Positions 34,230-42,457 of a DNA stretch of 45,830 nucleotides are shown one piece after another. This DNA is from JBGPOS01 sp041488155 (GTDB taxonomy: Bacteria > Chloroflexota > Dehalococcoidia > Tepidiformales > Tepidiformaceae), in NCBI GenBank assembly GCA_041488155.1, contig JBGPOS010000030.1, positions 1-45,830 of the forward strand. Reading direction: 5' to 3'. Positions within the stretch are counted from its first letter, which is position 1, and each line of letters begins with the position of its first letter. The position numbers and the translations under genes are program-made. The notes beneath the pieces are model-generated. The model was given only the letters and a program-made list of their open reading frames with translations. It ran no database searches and had not been told where the DNA came from.

Positions 34230-36323
34230 CTAGCCGAGCCCGGCTCGCCCGAGCTGGCGCTGCAGCGGGAGCTCCCGGTGCCGCTCGCCTGTGGCCTGGT
34301 ACACAGCGTTTGAAATCGCCGCGGCGATCGGGACGATCCCGGGCTCCCCGGCGCCCGTCGAGGGCGTTTCCGGGTCACCGACGAGCGCAACATCGATCGC
34401 AGGCGTGTTGTTGATTCTTGGGACCCTGTAGCGCGTGAAGCCCGCGTTCAAAACCCGCCCGCCCTCGACGTCGATCGCCTCGTAGAGAGCGGTCCCGAGC
34501 CCCATCACGATCGAACCTTCCATCTGGTTGATCGCTCCGTCCGGGTTCACTGTCAGCCCGCAGTCCAGAGCCGCGGAGACGCGGGCGACTTTGACCTCGG
34601 AGCCTTGCACCTCCAGTTCCACACAGGTAGCGGCGTAGCTCCCTACATCGAGGCCGATCGCTACGCCTGCGCCCCGTCCGGCCGTTCGCTTCGGGCCCGG
34701 CCATCCGAATCGATCCGCGGCCGTTTCCAGTACCCTCCGGTAGCGGGCGTTCGACAGGTTTCGCAGCCGCAGCTCGACGGGATCAACTCCGGCCACCGCG
34801 GCAATCTCGTCCATATGGACCTCGCGAGCGAAGTGGTTCACCGCACCCCCGAGCGATCGGTAAGAGCCTGCGGGCAGGGGACCTTCGGATGCAGCGACCG
34901 TCACGAGCGCGTTCGGCACGTCGTATGGAGTCTCCGAGCCGCGGCGGCCGATCATCGGCCGACTCTTCGCGGCGTGATGCGCCCGGAACGACCAGGCGAC
35001 CAAAGTGCCGTCGGCGCGAAAGCCGCTCTTGATTTCGATGAGGGCTGCTGGCCGGAAGGTTGCCCAGGTCGTCTCTTCGGTGCGCGTGTAGGCGATGCGC
35101 ACCGGCCTGCCAGCCAGCTTCGCGAGCCTCGCCGCCTCGATCGCCACTGGATAGATGCTCTTGCCGCCAAAGCCACCGCCCACTTCGGGGGTGATTACGC
35201 GCACCAGCGCTTCGTCGATGCCGAAGTGGCGCGCGAGTTCCGCGCGCACACCGAATGGCCTCTGGCTTCCCGCCCACACGGTCAGCCGGTCACCGTCCCA
35301 GGCGGCAACGGCTGCTCGGGGTTCCATCGGTGCGTTCGAGATGTAGGGCACAAAGTAGGTCGCCTCCAGGACGTGCGCGGCGGCCCGAAAGCCGTCGTCG
35401 AGCGAGCCTGCTTCCTGCGTCGTGATCGATTCGCTCGCGCCGTCGAGCAGGAGTTGGGGTATCTCCCACCGGCCCGGCTGGTTGGGGCGTTCCCTCCAGG
35501 AGGCCTGCACAAGCCGCGCGCCAAGCTCAGCCGCCTCGTCGTTTTCTGCAAGAACTGCCGCCAACTCACCATCGCGCACGACGCACACCACGCCCGGGGC
35601 GTGCTCGGCGGCTGCCCCGCTGAACTCCTCCAGCTCCGCCCCGTAGGCAGGGGGCCGAATTACTTTGGCGAAGAGCATCCCCGGGACGGAGACGTCCTGG
35701 GCGTACACGGCCTCGCCGGTGACTCGCGAAACCGCGTCGACGCGGCGCGAGGTCCGGCCCATCACGGTGAAGTCCGGTTCCGTGTTCAGCGCGACGTCAT
35801 CGTCGACTTTTCGTTCGATTCGCTTTCCTGCGAGGAGTTCCCCGTAGGAGGCTCCTCGCGTCGGGTCGTCCCGCGAGACGACCCGGCCCTCGCGTGCTTC
35901 GAGCAGCCCGAGCGGCAGGTCGAGGCGATCGGCCGCGAGTTCGAGCAGCGCCTGGCGCGCCGTCGCGGCCGCTTTCCGCAACTGCACCCCCACCCGAGCC
36001 GTCGACTGGCTCCCGAACGTTCCCATGTCCCAGGGAACGAGTTCGGTGTCGGCGAGCACGACCTCAACCGCATCGAGAGGCAATCGCAATTCGTCAGCCA
36101 CTTCTACCGCGAGGCCCCAGCGGATCCCCTGCCCGTATTCAACCTTGCCGGCGAACGCAGTCGCCCGGCCGTCCGGCCCTACAACGATCCAGGTCGCTTC
36201 CGCGTCCGTTGGCCGGGCGTTCCCGTAGGCTGCCGCCGCGTAGCCGGTGCGCGCCGGGGGAAATCCGATCGCCACCGCGCCGGTGATGACGAGCCCTTCT
36301 TTGGAAGCCACCGGCGCCGTCAC
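34230..36323 (-). CDS. Xanthine dehydrogenase-family molybdopterin-binding (large) subunit
   Basis: 697 residues, without the N-terminal extension of three-domain enzymes. It opens with the IorB-like order (WIVVGPDGRATAFAGKVEYGQGIRWGLAVEVADEL, DTELVPWDMGTFGSQST), then YAQDVSVPGMLFAKVIRPP, the molybdopterin loop TPEVGGGFGGK, YTRTEET, and the C-terminal GEPGIVPIAAAISNAVYQ, whose Glu is the family's catalytic base. It hydroxylates or oxidises an aldehyde or N-heterocycle with water-derived oxygen; substrate not predictable. GTG 36323 overlaps the preceding stop as GTGA and has GGAGG 7 bases upstream, which fixes the start. Partner of the adjacent 2Fe-2S subunit; no FAD subunit is present. Confidence 0.92.
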   Translation of the reverse strand: MTAPVASKEGLVITGAVAIGFPPARTGYAAAAYGNARPTDAEATWIVVGPDGRATAFAGKVEYGQGIRWGLAVEVADELRLPLDAVEVVLADTELVPWDMGTFGSQSTARVGVQLRKAAATARQALLELAADRLDLPLGLLEAREGRVVSRDDPTRGASYGELLAGKRIERKVDDDVALNTEPDFTVMGRTSRRVDAVSRVTGEAVYAQDVSVPGMLFAKVIRPPAYGAELEEFSGAAAEHAPGVVCVVRDGELAAVLAENDEAAELGARLVQASWRERPNQPGRWEIPQLLLDGASESITTQEAGSLDDGFRAAAHVLEATYFVPYISNAPMEPRAAVAAWDGDRLTVWAGSQRPFGVRAELARHFGIDEALVRVITPEVGGGFGGKSIYPVAIEAARLAKLAGRPVRIAYTRTEETTWATFRPAALIEIKSGFRADGTLVAWSFRAHHAAKSRPMIGRRGSETPYDVPNALVTVAASEGPLPAGSYRSLGGAVNHFAREVHMDEIAAVAGVDPVELRLRNLSNARYRRVLETAADRFGWPGPKRTAGRGAGVAIGLDVGSYAATCVELEVQGSEVKVARVSAALDCGLTVNPDGAINQMEGSIVMGLGTALYEAIDVEGGRVLNAGFTRYRVPRINNTPAIDVALVGDPETPSTGAGEPGIVPIAAAISNAVYQATGERHRELPLQRQLGRAGLG

Positions 36324-36787
36324 CCGGAGACCTCCGCCATGGTCGCGGCTGCCCGGGCAACAGCTCGCTGAATCCTCACGTACGTCCCACACCGGCAGAC
36401 GTTCTCGGCGAGCGCCTCGCGGATCTGGCCATCACTGGGGTGGGCCTCGCGGTTCAGGAGGCCGACGGATGCCATCACGAACCCGGGGATGCAATATCCG
36501 CACTGCATGGCGGTTTCATCGACGAAGGCCTGCTGCACAGGATGGAGATGTCCGTCGCGGGCGAGGCCTTCAATGGTCGTCACCGACCCTCCGGCGACTG
36601 CGCCGACGGTGGTCATGCAGGAGCGGATGGGCTGGTTGTCGACCAGCACTGTGCAGGCGCCGCAAAGACCTTCCCCGCATCCATACTTCGAACCGGTCAG
36701 TCCGAGGTCGAAACGAAGGTAGCTGAGGAGGTTCCGCCCCGCATCGGGCGCCGCTCTCTCCTCGCGGTTGACGTGAATCGTCGGCAT
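36320..36787 (-). CDS. (2Fe-2S)-binding subunit of molybdenum hydroxylase
   Basis: 155 residues. Plant-type ferredoxin domain with GCGEGLCGACTVLVDNQPIRSCM, followed by the all-helical second cluster domain CGYCIPGFVMA...CRCGTYVRIQRAV. The eight Cys of the CoxS/IorA family are visible. It passes electrons from the molybdenum centre of the large subunit to an external acceptor; without a FAD subunit that is probably a cytochrome or quinone. ATG 36787 has GGAGGG 6 bases upstream. It is the first gene of the operon, with 4-base overlap to the large subunit. Confidence 0.95.
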   Translation of the reverse strand: MPTIHVNREERAAPDAGRNLLSYLRFDLGLTGSKYGCGEGLCGACTVLVDNQPIRSCMTTVGAVAGGSVTTIEGLARDGHLHPVQQAFVDETAMQCGYCIPGFVMASVGLLNREAHPSDGQIREALAENVCRCGTYVRIQRAVARAAATMAEVSG

Positions 36788-36926
36788 CTGAGGCCCTCCT
36801 GACCGGGATTCTACTGAGCGGCTCAGCATCGTGCGCGGCTGGCCCGGCGCCGCCGCGGCCAGCAGACGGAGGCGCGCCGAAAGGCTGGAATGGCAGAAGG
36901 CGTTCAGGGCAGGGCCGGGCGTCTCG

Positions 36927-37523
36927 TCAGGCCGTCGGCGGGTCGCTTCCGGTGCAGATGGTCCAGGCCTGCGCCACCAGCAGCCGCGCGAACTGCGCGC
37001 CCGGACAGTAGTTGACGACGGATGCGCCCTCGAACTCGCCATAGAACCGGGTGAAGAGCTCGAGATCAGTGTCCAGGCGGAGCATAGCCTGGCGGTACGC
37101 CTCCACCTCCCCTGGTAGCGGCACGTACTCGTCGCCGGCCAGGGGAGCGGTCCAGAGGATCGAATCGAGGAGCGCCGCCACTGAGTCGATGCCCGCCTGC
37201 ACCTCCGCCTGTTCGTCGGAAGACAGGCCCCGGCTGCCGCTCAACGTCGCCAGCAGCGCTTCAGTCGCGATGTGCCAGGCAGCCACCCGTGACGATGAGG
37301 GAGCGCTACTCGCCGCGTCATCGTAGGCCTGAGCGACAAGCGCAGGTTCGAACAGTTCGGGAAGCCGGGCGATCGTTTCGTTCAGGCGGGCGGCGAACCC
37401 GGACTCGAACTTCGAGACCAGCACTCGTCCCGGATCGTGTCGTGCCACTCGCCGTAGCTCGCCAAGCGCCTGCTCGTCGCGCAGCCAAGCGCCCAGCCTC
37501 GCTTCGAACTCGTCGTCAATCAC
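36927..37523 (-). CDS. Hypothetical helical protein
   Basis: 198 residues, soluble and helical, with no family recognised. Notable segments: MIDDEFEARLGAWLRDEQAL, AWHIATEALLATLSGSRGLSSDEQAEVQAGIDSVA, LDTDLELFTRFYGEFEGASVVNYCPGAQFARLLVAQAWTIC. It starts at GTG 37523, six bases after a TAGACT hexamer and without a Shine-Dalgarno, so probably a leaderless transcript of its own. It sits upstream of the molybdenum hydroxylase operon (139 bases apart); a link is not established. Confidence 0.6.
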   Translation of the reverse strand: MIDDEFEARLGAWLRDEQALGELRRVARHDPGRVLVSKFESGFAARLNETIARLPELFEPALVAQAYDDAASSAPSSSRVAAWHIATEALLATLSGSRGLSSDEQAEVQAGIDSVAALLDSILWTAPLAGDEYVPLPGEVEAYRQAMLRLDTDLELFTRFYGEFEGASVVNYCPGAQFARLLVAQAWTICTGSDPPTA

Positions 37524-37535
37524 GCGGCTAGTCTA
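37524..37535 (-). promoter_or_regulatory. -10 hexamer TAGACT for a leaderless transcript
   Basis: On the minus strand TAGACT (37535-37530) is followed by six bases and then GTG 37523. Same geometry as at 7502 and 18909. Confidence 0.5.
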
Positions 37536-37555
37536 CGGCGGGGCGACGGGAAGGC

Positions 37556-37576
37556 CACCGCCCGGACGGGCGGGTG
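37556..37576 (-). terminator. Short GC hairpin after the DinB-like gene
   Basis: CACC-GCCCG (37556-37564) pairs with CGGGC-GGGTG (37567-37576) around a 2-base loop with one bulged base, 10 bases past the stop of the upstream minus-strand gene. The tiny loop makes it a weak call. Confidence 0.35.
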
Positions 37577-37586
37577 CGCGGGCGCG

Positions 37587-38138
37587 TTAGTAGGGGAGCC
37601 CGCGCAGTCCAAGCAGTGTGCGAGCGTAGGAGGCACGGCCGAGGTGCCCGTTCCCATGGCCGATCAGGCCGTGGCCGATGGCCTCCAACCGCGGCACTTC
37701 GCCCCAGGGGCGGATGAACTGCACTGTCGCAAGGTAATCCAGGCTCATGCCCGCTATGCGCGGCACGACAGCGTCGGCCACGGCCCTCGTGTAGCGGTTG
37801 AACTCAGCCGGTTCTGGAAAGCGGAGGCTGTAGGCGTCCTTCGGGTCCTGGCCAGTCCCTTGATCCACTCTTGGCAGGCCCCACTGCTCGTGGAAGCCGT
37901 GTTGAAGCCAGACCGGCTGTTCTCGTTCGAACACGAAGTGGACGATGTTGTCGACCGTGCGCACCACGTGCCAGACATCCCACCCGATCGAATTCGTGCG
38001 GCCGCCCGCCGTGTCGCAGAGTTGAGCCACGGTCAGTCCATCGACGGCCGACTCGCAGTACTGGAGCAAGCGATGGATGAGCGTGGCGAACTGATCGGGC
38101 ATCGTCGCAGGATTGCCGAATCCGGGAAGGTTGGGCAT
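37587..38138 (-). CDS. DinB-family (four-helix bundle) protein
   Basis: 183 residues. MPDQFATLIHRLLQYCESAVDGL, then SIGWDVWHVVRTVDNIVHFVFE with the His of the first metal position, and the C-terminal ATVQFIRPWGEVPRLEAIGHGLIGHGNGHLGRASYART, where two His close the usual three-His metal site. DinB/DUF664 proteins are metal-dependent bundles that include thiol-S-transferases (mycothiol, bacillithiol); the actual reaction is unknown. ATG 38138 has GAGAGG 7 bases upstream. Monocistronic by spacing. Confidence 0.75.
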   Translation of the reverse strand: MPNLPGFGNPATMPDQFATLIHRLLQYCESAVDGLTVAQLCDTAGGRTNSIGWDVWHVVRTVDNIVHFVFEREQPVWLQHGFHEQWGLPRVDQGTGQDPKDAYSLRFPEPAEFNRYTRAVADAVVPRIAGMSLDYLATVQFIRPWGEVPRLEAIGHGLIGHGNGHLGRASYARTLLGLRGLPY

Positions 38139-38257
38139 GAGCACACCTCTCACAGAGACGCCGGTCGTCTAATTCCGGGATAGCGCGAATCTACGCGCCG
38201 GCGACGCTATCTTCGAAGAACCAGTCCGAAAGCCACGCTCCTGCGCTGAGCAATGCA

Positions 38258-38285
38258 AGAGGCAGAACCCAAAGGCTCTGCCTCT
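38258..38285 (-). terminator. Terminator hairpin of the subtilase gene
   Basis: AGAGGCAGA (38258-38266) and TCTGCCTCT (38277-38285) form a 9-bp stem around 10 bases, 25 bases past the minus-strand stop at 38311. The T-rich TTGCATTG follows on that strand. Confidence 0.65.
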
Positions 38286-38310
38286 CGTTCGTGAAGCACC
38301 ATCGCCCGGG

Positions 38311-40434
38311 TTACCGCGCGCTAGCCTGGTTGGACGGTCCGACGTAGCAGCCGCCACGCCGCCCAACTGGCAGACCGATTCCCTTCGACGGGCAGGGTGG
38401 CGTGGCTGGATCGACCGCCTGGCGGTGAAGCGCTCCCAGGCCAAAGCTCAGGGAGTTCGTCGGCGGGCCGTAGTCCACCACCACTTCGCTCCCGGCCACC
38501 GTGGCACTAGTGCGGTATCCGCCTGTGCCGAACTCGACCTGGAACGAGAGCGTCCCGCCGTCGTCCCACGCTCCGACCTCAATCATCATGCCGGTGCCCG
38601 CCCGGACCCAACCGCCGACTGCCGACGTGAGCTGGGCCGGCCAACCGTAGTCGTCGTCGCAGGCGATCTGGAATGGGTGGCCGCGCGAGCCCTGCCAGAC
38701 TGAGATGATCGTGTCATAGTTGCTCCCGAAGGTGGTGATGGTGAGGAATCCGTCGGTGGGCGCGACGAACGAATACCACACCGTCTTGTCTGGGCGGCCT
38801 CCCTCCTGGCACCACCACGAGGGCTCGAGGGGTGGGTCGTCACCGAGCGTCGCCCGCCGGACGTCGATCACATCCTTGAACTGAGCGCCGGTGACGTTTG
38901 TCGCGTTGTTCCAGTCGTCGTTGACAGGAGCGCCACCGGGCTGCGGCTGAGGCTGCGGCTGCGGCGATGGTTGAGGCGACGGCTGAGGCTGGGGCGACGG
39001 CTGCGGTTGCGGCGTCGGCTGACCGCCTTGAGTACCGAGGGCCTTCAAAGCCGCATCGATCTGAATGCGCGGCTTCACGATGCCGTTACGGGTGTCACGA
39101 ACTGGGCGTCCGGTGGCCTGCAGCGCCTGCAGCAACTGCGGTATCGTCGCATCAGGCCGAGCTGAGCGAAGCACGGCGAATGCCCCTGCGACGTGCGGGG
39201 AAGCCATCGAGGTGCCCGACAGCCGGCCATACCGGCCATCCAGGACCGAGGAGATGATGTCGGTACCAGGCGCCAGCAGCGAAAGAAACGAGGCGCTGTT
39301 GGAAGACTCCCTGATCCCATCGGACTTCGTGGTGTTTCCCACGCTAATTCCGCTGGAGATGCACCCTGGGCTGCCCATCGCATCGGTATAGCTTTCGTTG
39401 CCTGAGGACATAACCACGGCGATTCCGACGGACACCAGGCGGTCGATTGCGGCTTTCTCCGGACCGCTGTCGGCGTCACACGCTTCCTGGCTGGTATAGC
39501 GGCCGCCGCCGAGGCTCATGTTGAGGGATGCGATCTTGTACTGGTCGCGGAGGCTGTAGACGTACTCCATCCCGCGGATCTGATCGCTGGTCCACGATCT
39601 CGCGGTCTTGCCGATATTGCTGAACACCTGGACACCGATGATGTTCGCCCCCGGAGCAACGCCGGGCTCGTCCGGGTAGTCGCCAGCGGCGATGCCGGTC
39701 ACGTGCGTGCCGTGCTTGCAATCAAGGCAGTTCTTGGGGGAAGCGGATCCAGGTCCCTCTTGCTGGTCCTGGCCGTTCGGACAAACGCTCTTCGAGTCGG
39801 AAGCAGCGTCCGTACTCGAGAAGCAGGCTTCCACAACGACTCGGCCTGTGAAGAACGGGTGAGTGGCCTCCACGCCCGTGTCGAGGATGGCAACGGCCCA
39901 ACCCTTACCGGTATACCCCAGCTGGTGCACCGTCCGCCCGCCAATGAGCGGGACGCTGTCGGTGACCGTGGCTTCGAGCGCGCGATCTTGCATCACGCTC
40001 GCAACGTCGGGGGACGCCAGAATCGAGCGTAGGCCCGCCTCGTCGACCGTCGCGAAGATGATCGGGAAGCTTCCCAGGCGCTCGACGTCACTTATCTTGC
40101 CCGACAGATTCGCCAGCACCCTCGACTGGACGGCGGCGATGGCGGCCACCTCGTCGTTTCGCGCCGTCGCACGGTCCGAGGGGCGAGGCGCGACCTCGAT
40201 GATCATCCGAGCCGAACCGGCGGCTGCTACGTTCGCGAGCAGCGAGCTGTTCGCCTGTTGGCGAACCTGCGGCGAAACGGTCACGTGCGAGAGGACAGAG
40301 CCCCCACCCCCGCCGCCGCTTGAAGACGAGCCTGAGTCGTTGACGATGAGCGCGGTAGCGGTCGTAATCGCGACGGCCACAACAATCGCCGCGAAAATGC
40401 CGAGTCCGAACAGGCCGCGAGGTGAATTCTTCAT
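38311..40434 (-). CDS. Secreted/membrane-anchored S8 serine protease (subtilase) with C-terminal beta domain
   Basis: 707 residues. An N-terminal TM helix (GLGIFAAIVVAVAITTATALIV), a Ser/Gly spacer and an inhibitor-I9-like propeptide (about 60-150) precede the S8 domain. Catalytic Asp is in VAILDTGVEA (about 183), His in CKHGTHVTGIAAG (about 241), oxyanion Asn probably in VVMSSGNESY, and Ser in SGTSMASPHVAGAF (about 405). A Pro/Gln/Ser linker leads to a C-terminal domain (DDWNNATNV, DKTVWYSFVAPTDGFLTITTFGSNYDTIISVWQG) that looks like a pre-peptidase C-terminal domain. It is an extracytoplasmic protease. Divergent from the FHA-winged-helix regulator, sharing a 184-bp region with tandem repeats, so a likely target of that regulator (inference). 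Confidence 0.92.
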   Translation of the reverse strand: MKNSPRGLFGLGIFAAIVVAVAITTATALIVNDSGSSSSGGGGGGSVLSHVTVSPQVRQQANSSLLANVAAAGSARMIIEVAPRPSDRATARNDEVAAIAAVQSRVLANLSGKISDVERLGSFPIIFATVDEAGLRSILASPDVASVMQDRALEATVTDSVPLIGGRTVHQLGYTGKGWAVAILDTGVEATHPFFTGRVVVEACFSSTDAASDSKSVCPNGQDQQEGPGSASPKNCLDCKHGTHVTGIAAGDYPDEPGVAPGANIIGVQVFSNIGKTARSWTSDQIRGMEYVYSLRDQYKIASLNMSLGGGRYTSQEACDADSGPEKAAIDRLVSVGIAVVMSSGNESYTDAMGSPGCISSGISVGNTTKSDGIRESSNSASFLSLLAPGTDIISSVLDGRYGRLSGTSMASPHVAGAFAVLRSARPDATIPQLLQALQATGRPVRDTRNGIVKPRIQIDAALKALGTQGGQPTPQPQPSPQPQPSPQPSPQPQPQPQPGGAPVNDDWNNATNVTGAQFKDVIDVRRATLGDDPPLEPSWWCQEGGRPDKTVWYSFVAPTDGFLTITTFGSNYDTIISVWQGSRGHPFQIACDDDYGWPAQLTSAVGGWVRAGTGMMIEVGAWDDGGTLSFQVEFGTGGYRTSATVAGSEVVVDYGPPTNSLSFGLGALHRQAVDPATPPCPSKGIGLPVGRRGGCYVGPSNQASAR

Positions 40435-40498
40435 TTTCAGGGTTTCCTCTCACCAGATTTGGTTCCCCATCATCATCGAGAGCGAAGGCTGGCCCGGC

Positions 40499-40553
40499 TT
40501 GACGAACGGCTGACACTCTACTACAGCAACTCTGACAAGGCCCTGACACTTGA
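40499..40553. promoter_or_regulatory. Tandem repeats with 11-bp period between subtilase and FHA-winged-helix genes
   Basis: Units begin at 40499 (TTGACG), 40510 (CTGACA), 40521 (CTACAG, degenerate), 40532 (CTGACA) and 40543 (CTGACA), each 11 bp after the last. Direct repeats at one helical turn are the binding mode of OmpR/SARP-type winged helices, and such a protein is encoded right downstream. TTGACG at 40499 could double as a -35 element for the plus strand. A 6-bp inverted repeat CCTGAC/GTCAGG also lies at 40542-40559. Confidence 0.6.
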
Positions 40554-40618
40554 GTCAGGCCGCGGCGGTCGCTAACTTCCCCTCCAGGTCTCACAAGTCG
40601 AGCCCGGAACGGATAGTA

Positions 40619-41275
40619 ATGCCAGCTCGCCTAACCGCCCGAGAAGGAGAACTTGCTGGTTCCGTCTTCGAACTCGACCGGCCGACTACGACCATCGGCC
40701 GTTCCCAGGACAACGACATTGTCGTTGGCATCGAAGGAGTCTCCAGAAGGCATGCGGAGGTCCGCTTCATAGGCCTCCAGTACTCCCTTGCCGATGTCGG
40801 CAGCACAAATGGCACGTACCTCAACGGGGCACGACTCGACCAGCCCCAGCCGCTACATCCCGGCGACATCGTCGCGATTCCCGGCGTGACATTTGTGTTC
40901 GATGCCGATCTCGAGACCGCCGCATGGGCGATGGAATCTGCACCGCTGGCGCTCCCTCGCGCTGCGGAGAGCCGGCGCGCGCCGTCCGAGTTGTCCGTGG
41001 ACCTCGCCTCTGCCGAGGTGCGCGTTCGCGGGCGGCTGGTCAACCTCACCCGCAAGGAGTACCTCGCCCTGCTCCTGCTCCACGAGCGCGCCGATGCCAT
41101 CGTCACGAAGGAGGAGCTGGCCGCACGCGTCTGGCCCGAATACGGCGGGGACGTCAGCGATTACAACATTCACAAAGTCATCAGCAGGTTGCGCAAGGAG
41201 CTCGAGGATGACCCGCAGCATCCGCGCCTGCTGACGACCAAACCCGGCTTTGGCTACCGCCTCCTTCGGCGTTGA
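40619..41275 (+). CDS. FHA-winged-helix transcription regulator
   Basis: 218 residues. N-terminal FHA domain (about 5-95): FELDRPTTTIGRSQDNDIVV, GVSRRHAEVRF and DVGSTNGTYLNG, with the Arg, Ser, His and Asn-Gly that bind phosphothreonine. A linker leads to an OmpR/PhoB-type winged helix (about 120-218): VRGRLVNLTRKEYLALLLLHE, VTKEELAARVWPEYGGDVSDYNIHKVISRLRKELEDDP, TKPGFGYRLL. There is no receiver and no BTAD domain, so it differs from mycobacterial EmbR, where the FHA domain is C-terminal. Its DNA binding is probably set by Thr phosphorylation through the convergent kinase operon. ATG 40619 has a weak GGA site; the frame is open 23 codons earlier. Confidence 0.9.
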   Translation: MPARLTAREGELAGSVFELDRPTTTIGRSQDNDIVVGIEGVSRRHAEVRFIGLQYSLADVGSTNGTYLNGARLDQPQPLHPGDIVAIPGVTFVFDADLETAAWAMESAPLALPRAAESRRAPSELSVDLASAEVRVRGRLVNLTRKEYLALLLLHERADAIVTKEELAARVWPEYGGDVSDYNIHKVISRLRKELEDDPQHPRLLTTKPGFGYRLLRR

Positions 41276-41312
41276 GCGGGCGAACTTCCCGACGCCGAAC
41301 CCTGTTACCGCG

Positions 41313-42080
41313 TCAGCCTTCAAGTTCCAGGAAGGCGAGTTGCGTCTGGCCAACGATGATGATGTCGCTGTCGTTGAGCAGCGTTGGCGAGGTAATGCGG
41401 CGCCGGCGTCCCGCCCGGAGCAGCCGGGTGCCGTTGGTCGAGCCCAGGTCGTAGAGCACGAAGCGCTCGTTCTCGAACTTCACGCGGACGTGCTCCTTGC
41501 TCACCTCCGTGTCGTCGACCGAGATGCCGGCCTCGCGGTTCCGTCCGACGATCGTGTCGCTGCCCAAACGGTGCGGCGTTCCGTCACCGGAATACTCCAC
41601 CAGGAACGCCACGCGGCTGGCAGCTTGCTCGTCTGCCTTGTGGACCAGAGTCTGGTCGCCGTTCGTCATGGGCGAGGAACTCACCGCCGTCATCGACTCC
41701 GCCGACCCCACGCGAGTGACGGATGCCGGCGCGAGGGGCGCAGCCGAGCTCCCACGCTGAGTCGGTCGTCCCAGACGGATTCCGCCCCCAACGGCTGCGG
41801 ATTCTTCCTGCGCAACGTACGCGCCCGCCCCAAGGATGCTAGCCGCGCATCCGCCCACTGCGACGATGGCGAGCACGTTCAACCAGGTACCGTCTTCTAC
41901 TGGAGCCGCGATCACGGCCGGTATCGCCGCGATGGCGCCAGCAGCGATGAGCACCTGGTAGATGAGCCGGGAATCACTGGTCTGCCGGAGAAGACTCCAT
42001 GCAGCCACAAGAGCCAACGAAGCAAAGAGCGCCGCAAACAGCACGAGTCGAACTGCCGCATCTACTCCTGAGAAATCCAT
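41313..42080 (-). CDS. Three-TM membrane protein with C-terminal FHA domain
   Basis: 255 residues. Three TM helices in the first 90 residues (AAVRLVLFAALFASLALVAAW; VLIAAGAIAAIPAVIAA; VLAIVAVGGCAASILGAGAYV), a polar Ser/Ala linker with several Thr and Ser that could be phospho-sites, then an FHA domain: DTIVGRNREAGISV, VSKEHVRVKF, DLGSTNGTRLL. The FHA faces the cytosol and would bind phosphothreonine of the operon kinase or its targets, recruiting partners to the membrane. AAGGGGGG 7 bases upstream fixes ATG 42080, 13 bases after the preceding FHA gene. Last gene of the operon. Confidence 0.88.
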   Translation of the reverse strand: MDFSGVDAAVRLVLFAALFASLALVAAWSLLRQTSDSRLIYQVLIAAGAIAAIPAVIAAPVEDGTWLNVLAIVAVGGCAASILGAGAYVAQEESAAVGGGIRLGRPTQRGSSAAPLAPASVTRVGSAESMTAVSSSPMTNGDQTLVHKADEQAASRVAFLVEYSGDGTPHRLGSDTIVGRNREAGISVDDTEVSKEHVRVKFENERFVLYDLGSTNGTRLLRAGRRRRITSPTLLNDSDIIIVGQTQLAFLELEG

Positions 42081-42093
42081 GATGCTGCCCCCC

Positions 42094-42429
42094 TTATCCG
42101 ATCCGCTTGAAGACGAGTTTCGTCTCGCCCAATTCGACGACGTCGTTGTGGCGCAGGATGTGCTGTTGTACGGGGCGGCCATTCAGCCGCGCACCATTTG
42201 CGCTGCCCAGGTCGATCAGCGTGAACTCCTTCTCGCCGTCCGACCGGATCTGCGCGTGTTCAGAGGACACTGACGGTTCGTCGAGACGGATGTCGTTGCT
42301 CCCCGATCGCCCGATCGTCGTTAGTCCTTTCTTGAGTTGGAAGATAGTCCCGGCTCGGGCCTGGTTGGCGATGATGACGTAGGCGTAGGTCGAGGCCCCT
42401 CGCCTTATCTGGACTGTGTCCTGTGACAT
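42094..42429 (-). CDS. Stand-alone FHA-domain protein
   Basis: 111 residues, almost entirely one FHA domain: GTIFQLKKGLTTIGRSGSNDI, PSVSSEHAQIRSD, LIDLGSANGARLNG, VVELGETKLVFKRIG. All phosphothreonine-contact residues are kept. A short N-terminal segment (MSQDTVQIRRG) contains a Thr that could itself be phosphorylated, as in GarA-type proteins, though the GarA ETTS motif is not present. Likely a soluble phospho-adaptor. AAGGAG precedes ATG 42429. It lies between the PP2C and TM-FHA genes. Confidence 0.9.
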   Translation of the reverse strand: MSQDTVQIRRGASTYAYVIIANQARAGTIFQLKKGLTTIGRSGSNDIRLDEPSVSSEHAQIRSDGEKEFTLIDLGSANGARLNGRPVQQHILRHNDVVELGETKLVFKRIG

Positions 42430-42457
42430 TGGCTAACTCCTTTGGCTGTCTGTTCTG

